This document shows, in pieces, positions 10,109 through 18,386 of a DNA stretch of 64,000 nucleotides (positions are counted from its first letter, which is position 1; every line of letters begins with the position of its first letter). The position numbers were made by a program, and so were the translations under genes. The notes under the pieces were generated by a model. It was given only the letters and a program-made list of their open reading frames with translations, had not been told where the DNA came from and did not search any database. Origin of the DNA: Bradyrhizobium sp. CB1717 (lineage in GTDB: Bacteria > Pseudomonadota > Alphaproteobacteria > Rhizobiales > Xanthobacteraceae); the NCBI RefSeq assembly GCF_029714325.1, contig NZ_CP121666.1, forward strand, positions 7,285,001 through 7,349,000, written 5' to 3'.

Positions 10109-10561
10109 ATGACGCGTTGTTTGAGCCGCTGGACCACGGCTGCGGTGGTGTGGGTTGCGTTCACGTCCACGGCCGGCGCCGAGACACTTGCGGCGACCGT
10201 CGAGCAATGGGGCCTGCTCGGCTCATGGGCGGTCGATTGCGCGGCCCGGCCAGACCGCGACAAAGGCGCGCTCCTGACCTACGAGATCCGGAAGGACGGC
10301 CGGGTGATGTACCGGCGCAATTTCGGAGATGCCAAGGACGAGAACGAGGTTGTGTCCGCCACGGTCAACGCCGAGGGCCTGCTCAATGTGATGGTGTACT
10401 TCCCCTCGCTGCATCAGGCCCGCGAATTCGGGCTGCTGCTGGACAAGGACGGCAGCCTGCGCGCGATCTACAATCGCAGTGAGCGCGGCGAGTACACGAT
10501 CAGGGACGGCAAATACGTCGCCACGGGCGTGCCGACGCCCGTGCAGCAGCGCTGCGATTGA
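10109..10561 (+). CDS. exported hypothetical protein
   Basis: The protein has 150 residues with a signal peptide at 1-24 (cut near STAGAET). The mature domain is small and beta-rich, with one Cys pair (C49 region and C149). I recognise no family. A periplasmic location is inferred from the signal peptide only. Confidence 0.6.
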   Translation: MTRCLSRWTTAAVVWVAFTSTAGAETLAATVEQWGLLGSWAVDCAARPDRDKGALLTYEIRKDGRVMYRRNFGDAKDENEVVSATVNAEGLLNVMVYFPSLHQAREFGLLLDKDGSLRAIYNRSERGEYTIRDGKYVATGVPTPVQQRCD

Positions 10562-10659
10562 GCATTCCGTTCGAGCATGATCTTTCGGAGAGCCGCTCCA
10601 CACTTTTCCAAACCATGCTCTGTCTGAACATCCGTTCAGAATTCTCCTGCGATTCCTCC

Positions 10660-10684
10660 GGAACGTTCACCCGAATGTGCAGTT
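10660..10684 (+). promoter_or_regulatory. candidate sigma-EcfG promoter
   Basis: GGAAC (10660-10664), 16 bp, then AGTT (10681-10684), 31 bp before the start of the His-rich exported protein. The -10 has one mismatch to CGTT. Confidence 0.5.
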
Positions 10685-10714
10685 TAAATTGGCATTCGAT
10701 TGGAGGAGGACATC

Positions 10715-10942
10715 ATGAAGAAGCTTGGTTATGTGGTTGCCGCTCTTGGCGTGCTCGCGATCGCAGCGCCGACGCTGGCGAGCGCGGAGACGGTGGTGAT
10801 CAAGCGTGGTCATCACCACGGCCCGTACGCCGCGCGTGCCGAATACGGCATGCACCGTGACCACGGCTGGCATCGTGGCTGGCGTCATCATGGCGACAGG
10901 GTCGTCGTGATCAAGCGCGGCCATCGTCACCACTGGGACTAA
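10715..10942 (+). CDS. small exported His-rich protein
   Basis: The protein has 75 residues: a signal peptide (about 1-24, cut at ASA|ET) and a mature part of about 50 residues with clustered His and basic residues. The motif VVIKRGHHH / VVVIKRGHRHH occurs at both ends, as an internal repeat. GGAGGAGG at 10701-10708 sits ideally before the ATG at 10715. Metal binding is plausible from the His content but not shown. A sigma-EcfG-like promoter precedes it and a strong terminator follows. Confidence 0.75.
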   Translation: MKKLGYVVAALGVLAIAAPTLASAETVVIKRGHHHGPYAARAEYGMHRDHGWHRGWRHHGDRVVVIKRGHRHHWD

Positions 10943-10950
10943 TGCGCAAC

Positions 10951-10996
10951 GCAAACGTGGAAATGGCCCCTCACGGGGCCATTTCTTTGCGTTTGC
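10951..10996. terminator. bidirectional intrinsic terminator
   Basis: The perfect stem AAATGGCCCC / GGGGCCATTT with a TCAC loop lies at 10961-10984. It is nested in an outer GCAAACG / CGTTTGC stem (10951-10957, 10990-10996). It lies between convergent genes. Confidence 0.8.
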
Positions 10997-11009
10997 GACA
11001 CGCGTTGGG

Positions 11010-11828
11010 CTAGTCCCACGCCGGCGCGAAGCCCGGATTGACGCAGCGCCTGTCCTTCGGCAGCGCCGCTATTTTCTTGCGGTCGGCCTCGTCGAGCGTG
11101 ATCTTCAGCGCATCGAGATTGGCCTGCTGGCTCTCGCGGCGCGAGGCCTTCGGGATCGCGGCGACGCCGTCCTGGTCGAGCAGCCATTTCAGCGCGACTT
11201 GCGCCGCGGTCGCATTGTGTTTGACGCCGATCTCGGCCAGCACCGGGTCCGACGCGATACGCCCCTGCGCGAGCGGGCAATAGGCGACCAGCGGGATCGA
11301 CTTGGGCTTGAGATAGGCCAGCACCTTCGATTGATCGAGCATCGCGTGATATTCGATCTGGTTGCAGGCGATCGGCGCCTTGATGTCCTCGACCGCGATC
11401 TTGAGCAGTGCGGTGGTGAAGTTGGCAACGCCGATCGCCCGCGTCCGTCCCTCCTCCTTGAGCTTCATCAAGGTCTCGAACACCACGCCCCAATTCGCGG
11501 ATTTCGACGGCCAGTGCACGAGGTAGAGATCGACATGATCGAGCCGCAGCTTCGTCAGGCTGGCATCGAAGGCACGGCGGATCGCATCGGGATTGAGGTT
11601 CTCGTGCCAGACCTTTGTCGTGACGTGCAGCTCGGCGCGCGGCAGGCGGGCTGCGGCAAGCGCGGCGCCGATCGCCTCTTCGTTGGCGTACATCTCGGCG
11701 GTATCGATGTGGCGATAGCCGATCGCGAGCGCACTCTCGACCGCCGCCCGGCAGGCATCGCCCTGCATGCGGAAGGTACCGAGGCCGAGCTTGGGCATGC
11801 TGATGCCCTGTGTCTTCAGATTGTCCAT
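11010..11828 (-). CDS. aldo/keto reductase
   Basis: This is a 272-residue NADPH-dependent oxidoreductase of the 2,5-diketo-gluconate reductase-like AKR group. The catalytic tetrad is visible: Asp and Tyr in HIDTAEMYANE, Lys in VTTKVWHENL and His in YLVHWPSK. The coenzyme motif IPKASRRES near the C-terminus supports NADPH use. The substrate is not predictable. CAGGAGCC precedes the ATG. Confidence 0.88.
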   Translation of the reverse strand: MDNLKTQGISMPKLGLGTFRMQGDACRAAVESALAIGYRHIDTAEMYANEEAIGAALAAARLPRAELHVTTKVWHENLNPDAIRRAFDASLTKLRLDHVDLYLVHWPSKSANWGVVFETLMKLKEEGRTRAIGVANFTTALLKIAVEDIKAPIACNQIEYHAMLDQSKVLAYLKPKSIPLVAYCPLAQGRIASDPVLAEIGVKHNATAAQVALKWLLDQDGVAAIPKASRRESQQANLDALKITLDEADRKKIAALPKDRRCVNPGFAPAWD

Positions 11829-11976
11829 GAAACAGGCTCCTGACGTATTTCAACCCGCCGGATGCACGCGGCGATACCGCGTGGGCAGACTCTTCGGTGA
11901 TGGAAAAGAGGTGGCGAGAACGGCCAGCATAGCGCGGACAACGCGGGGCGGCCAATCAAGATCGGGTTAGCGCACC

Positions 11977-13551
11977 TCAGGAGTGCTGGGCAATCACGGC
12001 CGGACGCGACTGTGGCTGCGGCACGATGTCGACCGACCAGAGGTCGCGATTGTCGACGTCCTTCAGGGTCACGGTCATGACGCCGCTCTGTCCGTCGATG
12101 TCGACACGGCCGAAGAATTGCAGGCCGAAGCACGGCGCGAGATTCTCGCCCTGCGCCGCGCTGCAGCCGTTCTGGTACATCGCCACGGGACCAAACGTAT
12201 TGTCGAGCTCGCCCGGTCCCCAGGTGCCGGCATGGAGCGGGCCGGAGACGAATTCCCAGAACGGCTCGAAATCCTGGAACTGGGCCTTGCTCGGATCGTA
12301 GTGGTGCGCGGCGGTGTAGTGCATGTCGGCGGTGAGCCAGACGATGTTGCGGATGCCCGCGCGTTTGATGGAGGAGAGCAGATCGGCAATCTCGTGCTCG
12401 CGCCGGTCCGGTGGACCATCGCCGAGCGCGACTGCATCGAGGCTGATCAGGCCGATCGGCAGATCAGCCGCGATCACCTTCCAGGTCGCGCGCGAGGCGG
12501 CAAGCTCACGTTTCAGCCAGGCGAGCTGCTCGGCGCCCAGAATCCAGCCGCGATGATCCTCGCCCTTGTTCCAGCTGTCATCGCGAAAACTGCGCATGTC
12601 GATCATGAAGACGTCGAGTAGCGGGCCGTAGGCGATCTTGCGGTAGACCCGGCCCTGCCGCGCGCCGATGTCACGGATCGGCATGAAATCGAAGAAAGCA
12701 CGGCGCGCGCGTGAGACCAGGCGCGGCGTGCCGTCGTCCTCATAGCCGGCCTCGTCGAAGCTGCCGGTCGGCGACCAGTCGTTGGTGACCTCGTGATCGT
12801 CCCATTGCGCCAGCATCGGCACCTCGGCGTGAAAGGCGCAAAAGTGCTCGTCGAGATGGTTGTATTTGTAGTTGCCGCGGAACTGCGCCAGCGTATGCGC
12901 GACTTCGGCTTTCTCCTCGGTCACCAGATTGCGCCAGGTCTCGCCGTTCGGCAGCTTCTGTTCGGAGGGAATGGTGCAGTCGGCGTAGATGTGGTCGCCG
13001 GAGTGGATGAAGAAATCGGGGCGGTTGTCGAGCATGGTGCGATAGCTGCGATAGCCGCCGCGCGCGATGTCGATGCCCCAGCCCTGTCCCGCGGTGTCGC
13101 CGGACCACAGGAACGAGATCGACTTGCCGTCGGTCGGCGCGGTGCGGAAATGACCGACGCGGCTTTCGCCGGCGATGCCGGTGGCGATATCGTCGAAGCG
13201 GACGCGATAGAAGATGTCTTGCCCCCGCGGCAGATCGTTCAGCAGCAGCTTTGCGGTGAAGTCGGCGTCGGGCAGCGCGTCGCGCGAGGCCGACGCAATG
13301 ATGGTCATGAAGCTCTCTGTGGTCGAGCACTCCACATGCATCCGTGCGGCCCGGTCCGCGCGCGCCCAGACCACGGCAGAGCCATCCGAGACATCGCCGG
13401 ACTGGATGCCGCCCGCGATCTGCGGGCGGTCGGCGGCGCGGCTGATGCGGGGCGTTGCGAGCGTGCCGACCGAGGCGACGGCGAGGCTTGAAGTCGAGCG
13501 GACCAGGAATTGTCGCCGGGTCCATGCGCGCTGCGCGCGGAGCGTTGCCAT
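11977..13551 (-). CDS. phoD: PhoD-family alkaline phosphatase/phosphodiesterase, Tat-exported
   Basis: The protein has 524 residues. A twin-arginine signal (TRRQFLVRS, then a hydrophobic stretch to about residue 36) sends the folded enzyme to the periplasm. A PhoD N-terminal beta-domain follows, then the metallophosphatase core with SGDTAGQG, DFFIHSGDHIYAD and WDDHEVTND. These supply the Asp/Asn/His ligands for Fe3+/Ca2+. It would release phosphate from phosphomono- and diesters. A 22-bp tandem direct repeat sits 44-87 bp upstream of the start. Confidence 0.88.
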   Translation of the reverse strand: MATLRAQRAWTRRQFLVRSTSSLAVASVGTLATPRISRAADRPQIAGGIQSGDVSDGSAVVWARADRAARMHVECSTTESFMTIIASASRDALPDADFTAKLLLNDLPRGQDIFYRVRFDDIATGIAGESRVGHFRTAPTDGKSISFLWSGDTAGQGWGIDIARGGYRSYRTMLDNRPDFFIHSGDHIYADCTIPSEQKLPNGETWRNLVTEEKAEVAHTLAQFRGNYKYNHLDEHFCAFHAEVPMLAQWDDHEVTNDWSPTGSFDEAGYEDDGTPRLVSRARRAFFDFMPIRDIGARQGRVYRKIAYGPLLDVFMIDMRSFRDDSWNKGEDHRGWILGAEQLAWLKRELAASRATWKVIAADLPIGLISLDAVALGDGPPDRREHEIADLLSSIKRAGIRNIVWLTADMHYTAAHHYDPSKAQFQDFEPFWEFVSGPLHAGTWGPGELDNTFGPVAMYQNGCSAAQGENLAPCFGLQFFGRVDIDGQSGVMTVTLKDVDNRDLWSVDIVPQPQSRPAVIAQHS

Positions 13552-13594
13552 TCAGGAGACCTTCGTCGAATCGCGACGGAAGGTGCCTGCGCTC

Positions 13595-13638
13595 CTTGAC
13601 TCCCAGCTTACGGTTTCTTGACTCCGCGCCTACGGTTT
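13595..13638. repeat. 22-bp tandem direct repeat upstream of phoD
   Basis: Two abutting 22-bp copies (13595-13616 and 13617-13638) share CTTGACTCC and TACGGTTT and differ at only a few inner bases. The 22-bp period is about two helical turns, as in sites for tandem regulator binding. It does not match the usual CTGTCAT Pho box. Confidence 0.6.
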
Positions 13639-13675
13639 TGCGACGCGGCGATGACGGTCGGACGGCTACGCGCGC

Positions 13676-14095
13676 CTACCGCTTCCAGTTGCAGATGCCG
13701 CCGGAGCGACAGGGCCAGGTCTGAATGCGGGTGTCCATCGCCTGGGCGTCGAGCGGATTGCCGCGGCGATGGGCGAGCTTGGCGCGGGCAGCGCCGCGAG
13801 GCTGCGTGCTCTTGGTATGCGAGACCTTCGGCTCCGGCACGTGCACACGTTCAGCTGCAACTTTCTTCGGGACGTCGATCGGCTCGATCCGCGCCTGCGC
13901 CTCGTTGCCGCCCTTCGCCTCGAGCGCGAGCGGCGCGAATTGCGTCTCGGGCCCGAGCCGCTTCGGCGACAACACTGCCTTGGAGAGATCGAGACCGAGA
14001 TATTCGTCAGGCTTGTAGTCGTCAGCGCGCGCGATGCCGCCCCACGCAACGACGAGGGCTACGGCAACCGCAAAAGGAACGCTTTTCAGGACCAC
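13676..14095 (-). CDS. small exported hypothetical protein
   Basis: The protein has 139 residues with a signal peptide at 1-24 (cut near GIARAD). The mature part is basic, Pro/Lys/Ala-rich and contains two Cys near the C-terminus. No family is recognised. The start is a GTG at 14095 preceded by AGGAGG at 7 bases. That Shine-Dalgarno is one arm of a 10-bp inverted repeat (14097-14150). Confidence 0.65.
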   Translation of the reverse strand: MVLKSVPFAVAVALVVAWGGIARADDYKPDEYLGLDLSKAVLSPKRLGPETQFAPLALEAKGGNEAQARIEPIDVPKKVAAERVHVPEPKVSHTKSTQPRGAARAKLAHRRGNPLDAQAMDTRIQTWPCRSGGICNWKR

Positions 14096-14096
14096 G

Positions 14097-14150
14097 GACG
14101 CCTCCTGAAATTGAATTTTAAGGGGTATTTACCCCTATTTAGGAGGCGTC
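14097..14150 (-). promoter_or_regulatory. nested inverted repeat that can sequester the Shine-Dalgarno
   Basis: The arms GACGCCTCCT (14097-14106) and AGGAGGCGTC (14141-14150) are perfect complements. Inside them lies a second palindrome, AGGGGTATTTACCCCT (14121-14136). In the minus-strand transcript the proximal arm contains the AGGAGG used by the GTG at 14095. Confidence 0.6.
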
Positions 14151-14201
14151 GCGCGCAATTCCAGCGGCTGGTTGCCGCCGTGGTTAAGAAGTTTGGCGGT
14201 G

Positions 14202-15203
14202 TCAGGCGACTTTTCGCGTCGCACCCGTCCCATCCAGGAACCCCATCAGGCGGCTGCGGATGATGGTTTCCGCCTCGCTCATGGTGCGATCGATGAGTTC
14301 CTTGCAGGAGGGGATGTCGTGGATGAGGCCGGCGACCATGCCGCAGCTCCAAGCACCCGCGTCCATCTGCCCGTCCAGCATGATTTTTGGATAGACGCCG
14401 GCAACCTGGTCGTGAATGTCGTCGATGGTGAGCCTGGCGCCCTTCTCGCGCTCGATATCGAGCAGGCGATCGACATTGGCGTTCTTGAGGACGCGCTCGG
14501 TGTTGCGCAGAGCGCGCATGATCAGGCGGGTGTCAAGCTCGGTGGCCGCGACAAGCGCGTTCTTCACGTTCTGATGCACCGGGGCTTCCTTGGTGGCGAT
14601 GAAGCGCGTGCCCATGTTCATGCCGGCCGCGCCCAGCGACAGCGCGGCGACGAGGCTGCGCCCGTCGGCCATGCCGCCGGACGCCACGAACGGGATCTTC
14701 AACTCCTCCGCCGCGCGCGGCAGCAGGATCATGTTGGGGATGTCGTCCTCGCCGGGATGGCCGCCGCACTCGAAGCCGTCGACGCTGACGGCGTCGCAGC
14801 CGATGCGTTCGGCCTTCAGCGAATGGCGGACCGAGGTGCATTTGTGGATCACCTTGATGCCGGCAGCCTTCAGTGCCGGCATGTATTGTTCGGGACTGCG
14901 GCCCGCGGTCTCGACAGCCTTGATACCGCCCTCGACGATGGCCGCGATATATTCCGGATAAGGCGGCGCCGAAAAGGTCGGCAGGAAGGTGAGGTTCACG
15001 CCGAACGGCTTGTCGGTCATGTCGCGGCAGCGCGCGATCTCTTTCGCCAGCAATTCCGGCGTCTTCTGCGTGAGGCCCGTGATGATGCCGAGCCCGCCGG
15101 CATTGGAGACCGCGGCCGCCAGCTCGGCAAAGCCGACGAAGTGCATGCCGCCCTGGATGATGGGGTGCTCGATGCCGAACAGTTCGGTGATCGCGGTCTT
15201 CAC
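14202..15203 (-). CDS. nitronate monooxygenase (2-nitropropane dioxygenase family)
   Basis: This 333-residue FMN-dependent TIM-barrel enzyme has the N-terminal IIQGGMHFVGFAELAAAVSN motif. The glycine-rich FMN site (ASGGMADGRSLVAAL) and the SLGAAGMNMGTRF motif are also present. The family oxidises nitronates, though many members, including EnR/FabK-like ones, have other substrates. The start is GTG with GGGAGGAAA upstream. The His of EC/GHPGE (FECGGHPGEDD) is present. Confidence 0.88.
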   Translation of the reverse strand: MKTAITELFGIEHPIIQGGMHFVGFAELAAAVSNAGGLGIITGLTQKTPELLAKEIARCRDMTDKPFGVNLTFLPTFSAPPYPEYIAAIVEGGIKAVETAGRSPEQYMPALKAAGIKVIHKCTSVRHSLKAERIGCDAVSVDGFECGGHPGEDDIPNMILLPRAAEELKIPFVASGGMADGRSLVAALSLGAAGMNMGTRFIATKEAPVHQNVKNALVAATELDTRLIMRALRNTERVLKNANVDRLLDIEREKGARLTIDDIHDQVAGVYPKIMLDGQMDAGAWSCGMVAGLIHDIPSCKELIDRTMSEAETIIRSRLMGFLDGTGATRKVA

Positions 15204-15266
15204 GTAAGTTTCCTCCCGGAATTTTGCTTGGGTTTGGATCAGTCTAGCCGGACTTTTGCGCCGCGG

Positions 15267-16004
15267 TCACCATTTCTCTCCGAACGGGCGGATCTCCATC
15301 TCGAAGGTCCAGGCGCTCTTCGGCTGCTGGTAGAGCTGCCAATAAGCGTCCGCGACCGACGACGGTGGCATCAGGAGATCGGGATTGTCGAGCGCGTTCG
15401 GGCCGAGCGCCTCGAGCCGTCGTTGCCGCACCCATTCGGTGTCGACGCCGGAATCGATGATGAGATGGGCGACATGGATGTTCTTCGGTCCGAGCTCGCG
15501 CGCCATCGCCTGCGCCACTGCGCGCAAGCCGAACTTGGCGCTGGCGAAAGCGGCAAAGCCGCTGCCGCCGCGCAAGGACGCGGTGGCCCCGGTGAAGAAG
15601 ATCTTGCCGCCGCCGCGCGGCAGCATCAGACGCGCCGCTTCGCGCCCTGCGAGAAAGCCGGAATAGCAGGCCATCTCCCACACTTTCCGGAAGACGCGTT
15701 CGGTGGTGTCGAGGATCGGGAAATTGACGTTGGCACCGACGTTGAAGATGCAGACCTCGAGCGGCGCATGCTGATCGGCATCGTTGAGGAACGAGATGAC
15801 CTCGTCCTCCTTGCGCGCATCGAGCGATCGCGCGTGGATCTCGCCGCCCGAGGCCTCGACCTCCTTCACCAGCGGCGCCAGCTTGTCGCCGTTGCGGCGG
15901 CCGGCGAAGATCGAAAACCCTTCGGCCGCGAATTTCTTGGCAATCTCGGAGCCGATGAAATCGCCGGCCCCGATCACGGCGGCTGTCGCGTTTCGCTTGG
16001 GCAA
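15267..16004 (-). CDS. atypical short-chain dehydrogenase/reductase (catalytic Tyr replaced by Phe)
   Basis: This 245-residue Rossmann-fold SDR has the nucleotide site VIGAGDFIGSEIAKKF, looser than the usual TGxxxGxG, and IFNVGANV in place of NNAG. The catalytic YxxxK position reads FASAK (context FAAFASAKFGL), so Tyr is replaced by Phe while Lys and the upstream Ser are kept. Catalysis may be altered or lost. The start is TTG with GGAGGCGACC upstream. It diverges from an HxlR regulator, which probably controls it. Confidence 0.85.
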   Translation of the reverse strand: MPKRNATAAVIGAGDFIGSEIAKKFAAEGFSIFAGRRNGDKLAPLVKEVEASGGEIHARSLDARKEDEVISFLNDADQHAPLEVCIFNVGANVNFPILDTTERVFRKVWEMACYSGFLAGREAARLMLPRGGGKIFFTGATASLRGGSGFAAFASAKFGLRAVAQAMARELGPKNIHVAHLIIDSGVDTEWVRQRRLEALGPNALDNPDLLMPPSSVADAYWQLYQQPKSAWTFEMEIRPFGEKW

Positions 16005-16046
16005 GGTCGCCTCCTCCGCTGAGCGTGTGATTGAGAGAAAGGCTAT

Positions 16047-16063
16047 AGTTCTAAAATAGAACT
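16047..16063. promoter_or_regulatory. candidate HxlR operator
   Basis: The perfect inverted repeat AGTTCTA-AAA-TAGAACT lies between the divergent SDR and HxlR genes, about 45 bp from the SDR start. HxlR-family regulators normally bind short inverted repeats in such positions. A second, looser repeat (AGTCAG-N9-CTGACT, 16118-16138) lies next to the HxlR start. Confidence 0.55.
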
Positions 16064-16165
16064 GTCAAATTTCCCAGCTGGATGCTAGCCTGATCTGGAA
16101 ATTCCGTTGATCGTTCAAGTCAGTTCCTTTTTCTGACTGACTAGCACCGCGCCGGAGACCGGATC

Positions 16166-16630
16166 ATGAAGTGGGATACGCTGGACGAGGAGCCCTGCTC
16201 GCTGTCCCGCACCGTCGCGGTGGTCGGCGATCGCTGGACGCTGTTGATCCTGCGCGAATGCTTTTTGCGCGTGCGCCGGTTCGAGGCATTCCAGTCCTCG
16301 CTCCAGATCACGCGGCACCTGCTTTCGGAGCGGCTGAAGAAGCTGGTGCGCTTCGGCATCCTGCGCCGCGTCCCCTATTCCGAGGCGCCCAAGCGCTACG
16401 AATACATCCTCACCCAGAAGGGCCTCGACCTCTACCCGATCATCATGGCGATGGTGCATTGGGGCGACACCCATATGGGCGACGAGCGCGGCCGCCCGCT
16501 GCTGCACGAGCACAAGAATTGCGGCAAGCTGTTCGACCCCGTGATGGTGTGCTCGGAATGCGGCGAGGTACTGCATGCCAAGCAGGTTCATGTGCATGCG
16601 GGTCCGGGACGGGAAGCAGCGGTGGGGTAA
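16166..16630 (+). CDS. HxlR-family transcriptional regulator
   Basis: The protein has 154 residues. The HxlR winged helix spans about residues 10-105 (SRTVAVVGDRWTLLILRECF, RHLLSERLKKLV, YEYILTQKG). The tail has five Cys, including CSECGE, and several His that could bind metal or sense thiols. The family usually senses reactive or aromatic compounds and represses a neighbouring oxidoreductase, here the SDR transcribed away from it. Confidence 0.85.
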   Translation: MKWDTLDEEPCSLSRTVAVVGDRWTLLILRECFLRVRRFEAFQSSLQITRHLLSERLKKLVRFGILRRVPYSEAPKRYEYILTQKGLDLYPIIMAMVHWGDTHMGDERGRPLLHEHKNCGKLFDPVMVCSECGEVLHAKQVHVHAGPGREAAVG

Positions 16631-16641
16631 AATCGTCGATG

Positions 16642-16767
16642 TCGTCCCGGCGAAGGCCGGGACCCATAACCACAGAATGCAGTTTGGCGAGGAGTAGAAG
16701 TTCGGTACAAAGACCATTCGCGCTCGATGGATCACGCGGTATGGGTCCCGGCCTTCGCCGGGACGAC
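16642..16767. repeat. long inverted repeat (GTCGTCCCGGCGAAGG family)
   Basis: The ends GTCGTCCCGGCGAAGGCCGG and CCGGCCTTCGCCGGGACGAC are perfect inverted copies (20 bp each) about 85 bp apart. Next to them are ACCCATA / TATGGGT. It is a dispersed Bradyrhizobium-type element between convergent genes. Confidence 0.75.
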
Positions 16768-16772
16768 TACCC

Positions 16773-18386
16773 TCAATGCCCCCTTGCCGGCGCCCTCAAG
16801 TCGATCGGGCGCAACACTGCCGCCGTGGGGATCATCAGCACCGCGACGATCGCGAGCGTCCAGAACACGTCGATATAGGCGAGCAAATCGACCTGCTGCT
16901 GCAGTGTTTTTCCGACCCATGCGACCGCCTGCGATGCGGCGTCACTCGCATTCGAGCCCTGCGCCTGGAAGTAGCGCGTCATGGCATCGATGGTCTGCTG
17001 GTAGCCGAGATCGGACGGCGCGGCGTGCTCGACGAGGCGGCTCTGATGGAATTGCTGGCGCTGCGCCAAGATCGTCTGCGCCAATGCGACGCCCATGGAG
17101 CCGCCGAGGTTGCGGGCGACGTTGATCAGCGCGGAGGCCTGGTTGGTCTTGTCGGGCGGCACGCCGTCGTAGGATGCCGTCGTCACCGGCAGGAACAGGA
17201 ACGGCAGGCTCAGCGCGAGGAAGATGCGCGACAGCGCCGCGTAGCCATAGGTGATGTCGCCGGTCAGGCCGGTGAGATGCCACATCGAGAAGGCGACGAC
17301 GGCAGCACCGAACATGATCAGGTATTTCGGCTGCACCGTGCTGACGAGGCGGCCGACCACGGGCATCAGCACCAGCGTCGCGACACCGCCGGGTGACAAG
17401 GCAAGGCCGGCGAGCATGGCCGTGTAGTTCAGCTCGGTCTGAAGCAGTTGCGGCAGCAACTGGGTCGTCGAGATCAGCACCGCACCGGTGCCCAGCATGA
17501 CCAGGAAGCAGGCGCCGAACTGGCGGCGGCCGAGCAGGCGCAAATCGACGATGGGATCCTCGCGCGTCAGCTCCCACGGAATCAGCGCGAGCAGGCAGAC
17601 GGCCGCGAGTAGCGCGAAGACCACGATCAAGGTCGATCCGAACCAGTCGTTGCGCTGGCCCTCGTCGAGCACGAATTCGAGCGAGCCGAGCCCGATCGCC
17701 ACCAGCAGGAAGCCGATATAGTCGACGCGCAGACCCTTGCTCAGCAGCCTCTGCCTCTCCTCCTCCGCGCCCGACGGCTCCTTGACCAGCGTGCCGACCA
17801 GGAACAGCGAGAGCAGCCCCATCGGCACGTTGATCAGGAACACCCAGTGCCAGCTATAGGTGTCGGTGATCCAGCCGCCGAGCGTCGGGCCGATCACCGG
17901 CGCAACCACCACGGCGACGCCGTAGATGGCAAAAGCCTGGCCGCGCTTGTGCGGCGGGAAGGAGTCGGCGAGGATCGCCTGCTCGCTGGTGGCCATGCCG
18001 CCGCCGCCGAGGCCCTGCAGGATGCGGAACAGCACCAGCGACTGCAAATTCCAGGCGAAGCCGCACAGAAGCGAGGCAACCGAGAACGTCGCCACGCACA
18101 TCATGTAGAAGCGCTTGCGCCCGATCACGGTCGAGAGCCAGCCCGAGATCGACAGCACGATGGCGTTGGCGACGAGATAGCTGGTGATGACGTAGGTGCT
18201 CTCGTCGATGCCCACCGCAAGCCCGCCGGCGATGTGCCGCAGCGCGACGTTGGCGATGGTGGTGTCGAGCACCTCCATGAAGGTCGCGATCGAGACCACG
18301 AAAGCGATCAGGTAGGGATTGTGCCCGCCGGCCGCCGAGCGCTCCGGTGACCAGCCGGACGCGCCACCTTGCGCGACGTCGCTCAT
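16773..18386 (-). CDS. emrB: DHA2-family MFS drug efflux permease (EmrB/QacA)
   Basis: This is a 537-residue inner-membrane protein with 14 predicted hydrophobic helices. Motif A-like sequence (SGWLSTVIGRKRFYMM), motif C and the DTTIANVAL start of DHA2 transporters are present. With the adjacent membrane-fusion protein it would form a tripartite proton-driven exporter for hydrophobic toxicants. Its ATG overlaps the end of emrA by 4 bp (ATGA), so the two are translated from one message. The sigma-EcfG-like promoter upstream of emrA would control both. Confidence 0.9.
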   Translation of the reverse strand: MSDVAQGGASGWSPERSAAGGHNPYLIAFVVSIATFMEVLDTTIANVALRHIAGGLAVGIDESTYVITSYLVANAIVLSISGWLSTVIGRKRFYMMCVATFSVASLLCGFAWNLQSLVLFRILQGLGGGGMATSEQAILADSFPPHKRGQAFAIYGVAVVVAPVIGPTLGGWITDTYSWHWVFLINVPMGLLSLFLVGTLVKEPSGAEEERQRLLSKGLRVDYIGFLLVAIGLGSLEFVLDEGQRNDWFGSTLIVVFALLAAVCLLALIPWELTREDPIVDLRLLGRRQFGACFLVMLGTGAVLISTTQLLPQLLQTELNYTAMLAGLALSPGGVATLVLMPVVGRLVSTVQPKYLIMFGAAVVAFSMWHLTGLTGDITYGYAALSRIFLALSLPFLFLPVTTASYDGVPPDKTNQASALINVARNLGGSMGVALAQTILAQRQQFHQSRLVEHAAPSDLGYQQTIDAMTRYFQAQGSNASDAASQAVAWVGKTLQQQVDLLAYIDVFWTLAIVAVLMIPTAAVLRPIDLRAPARGH

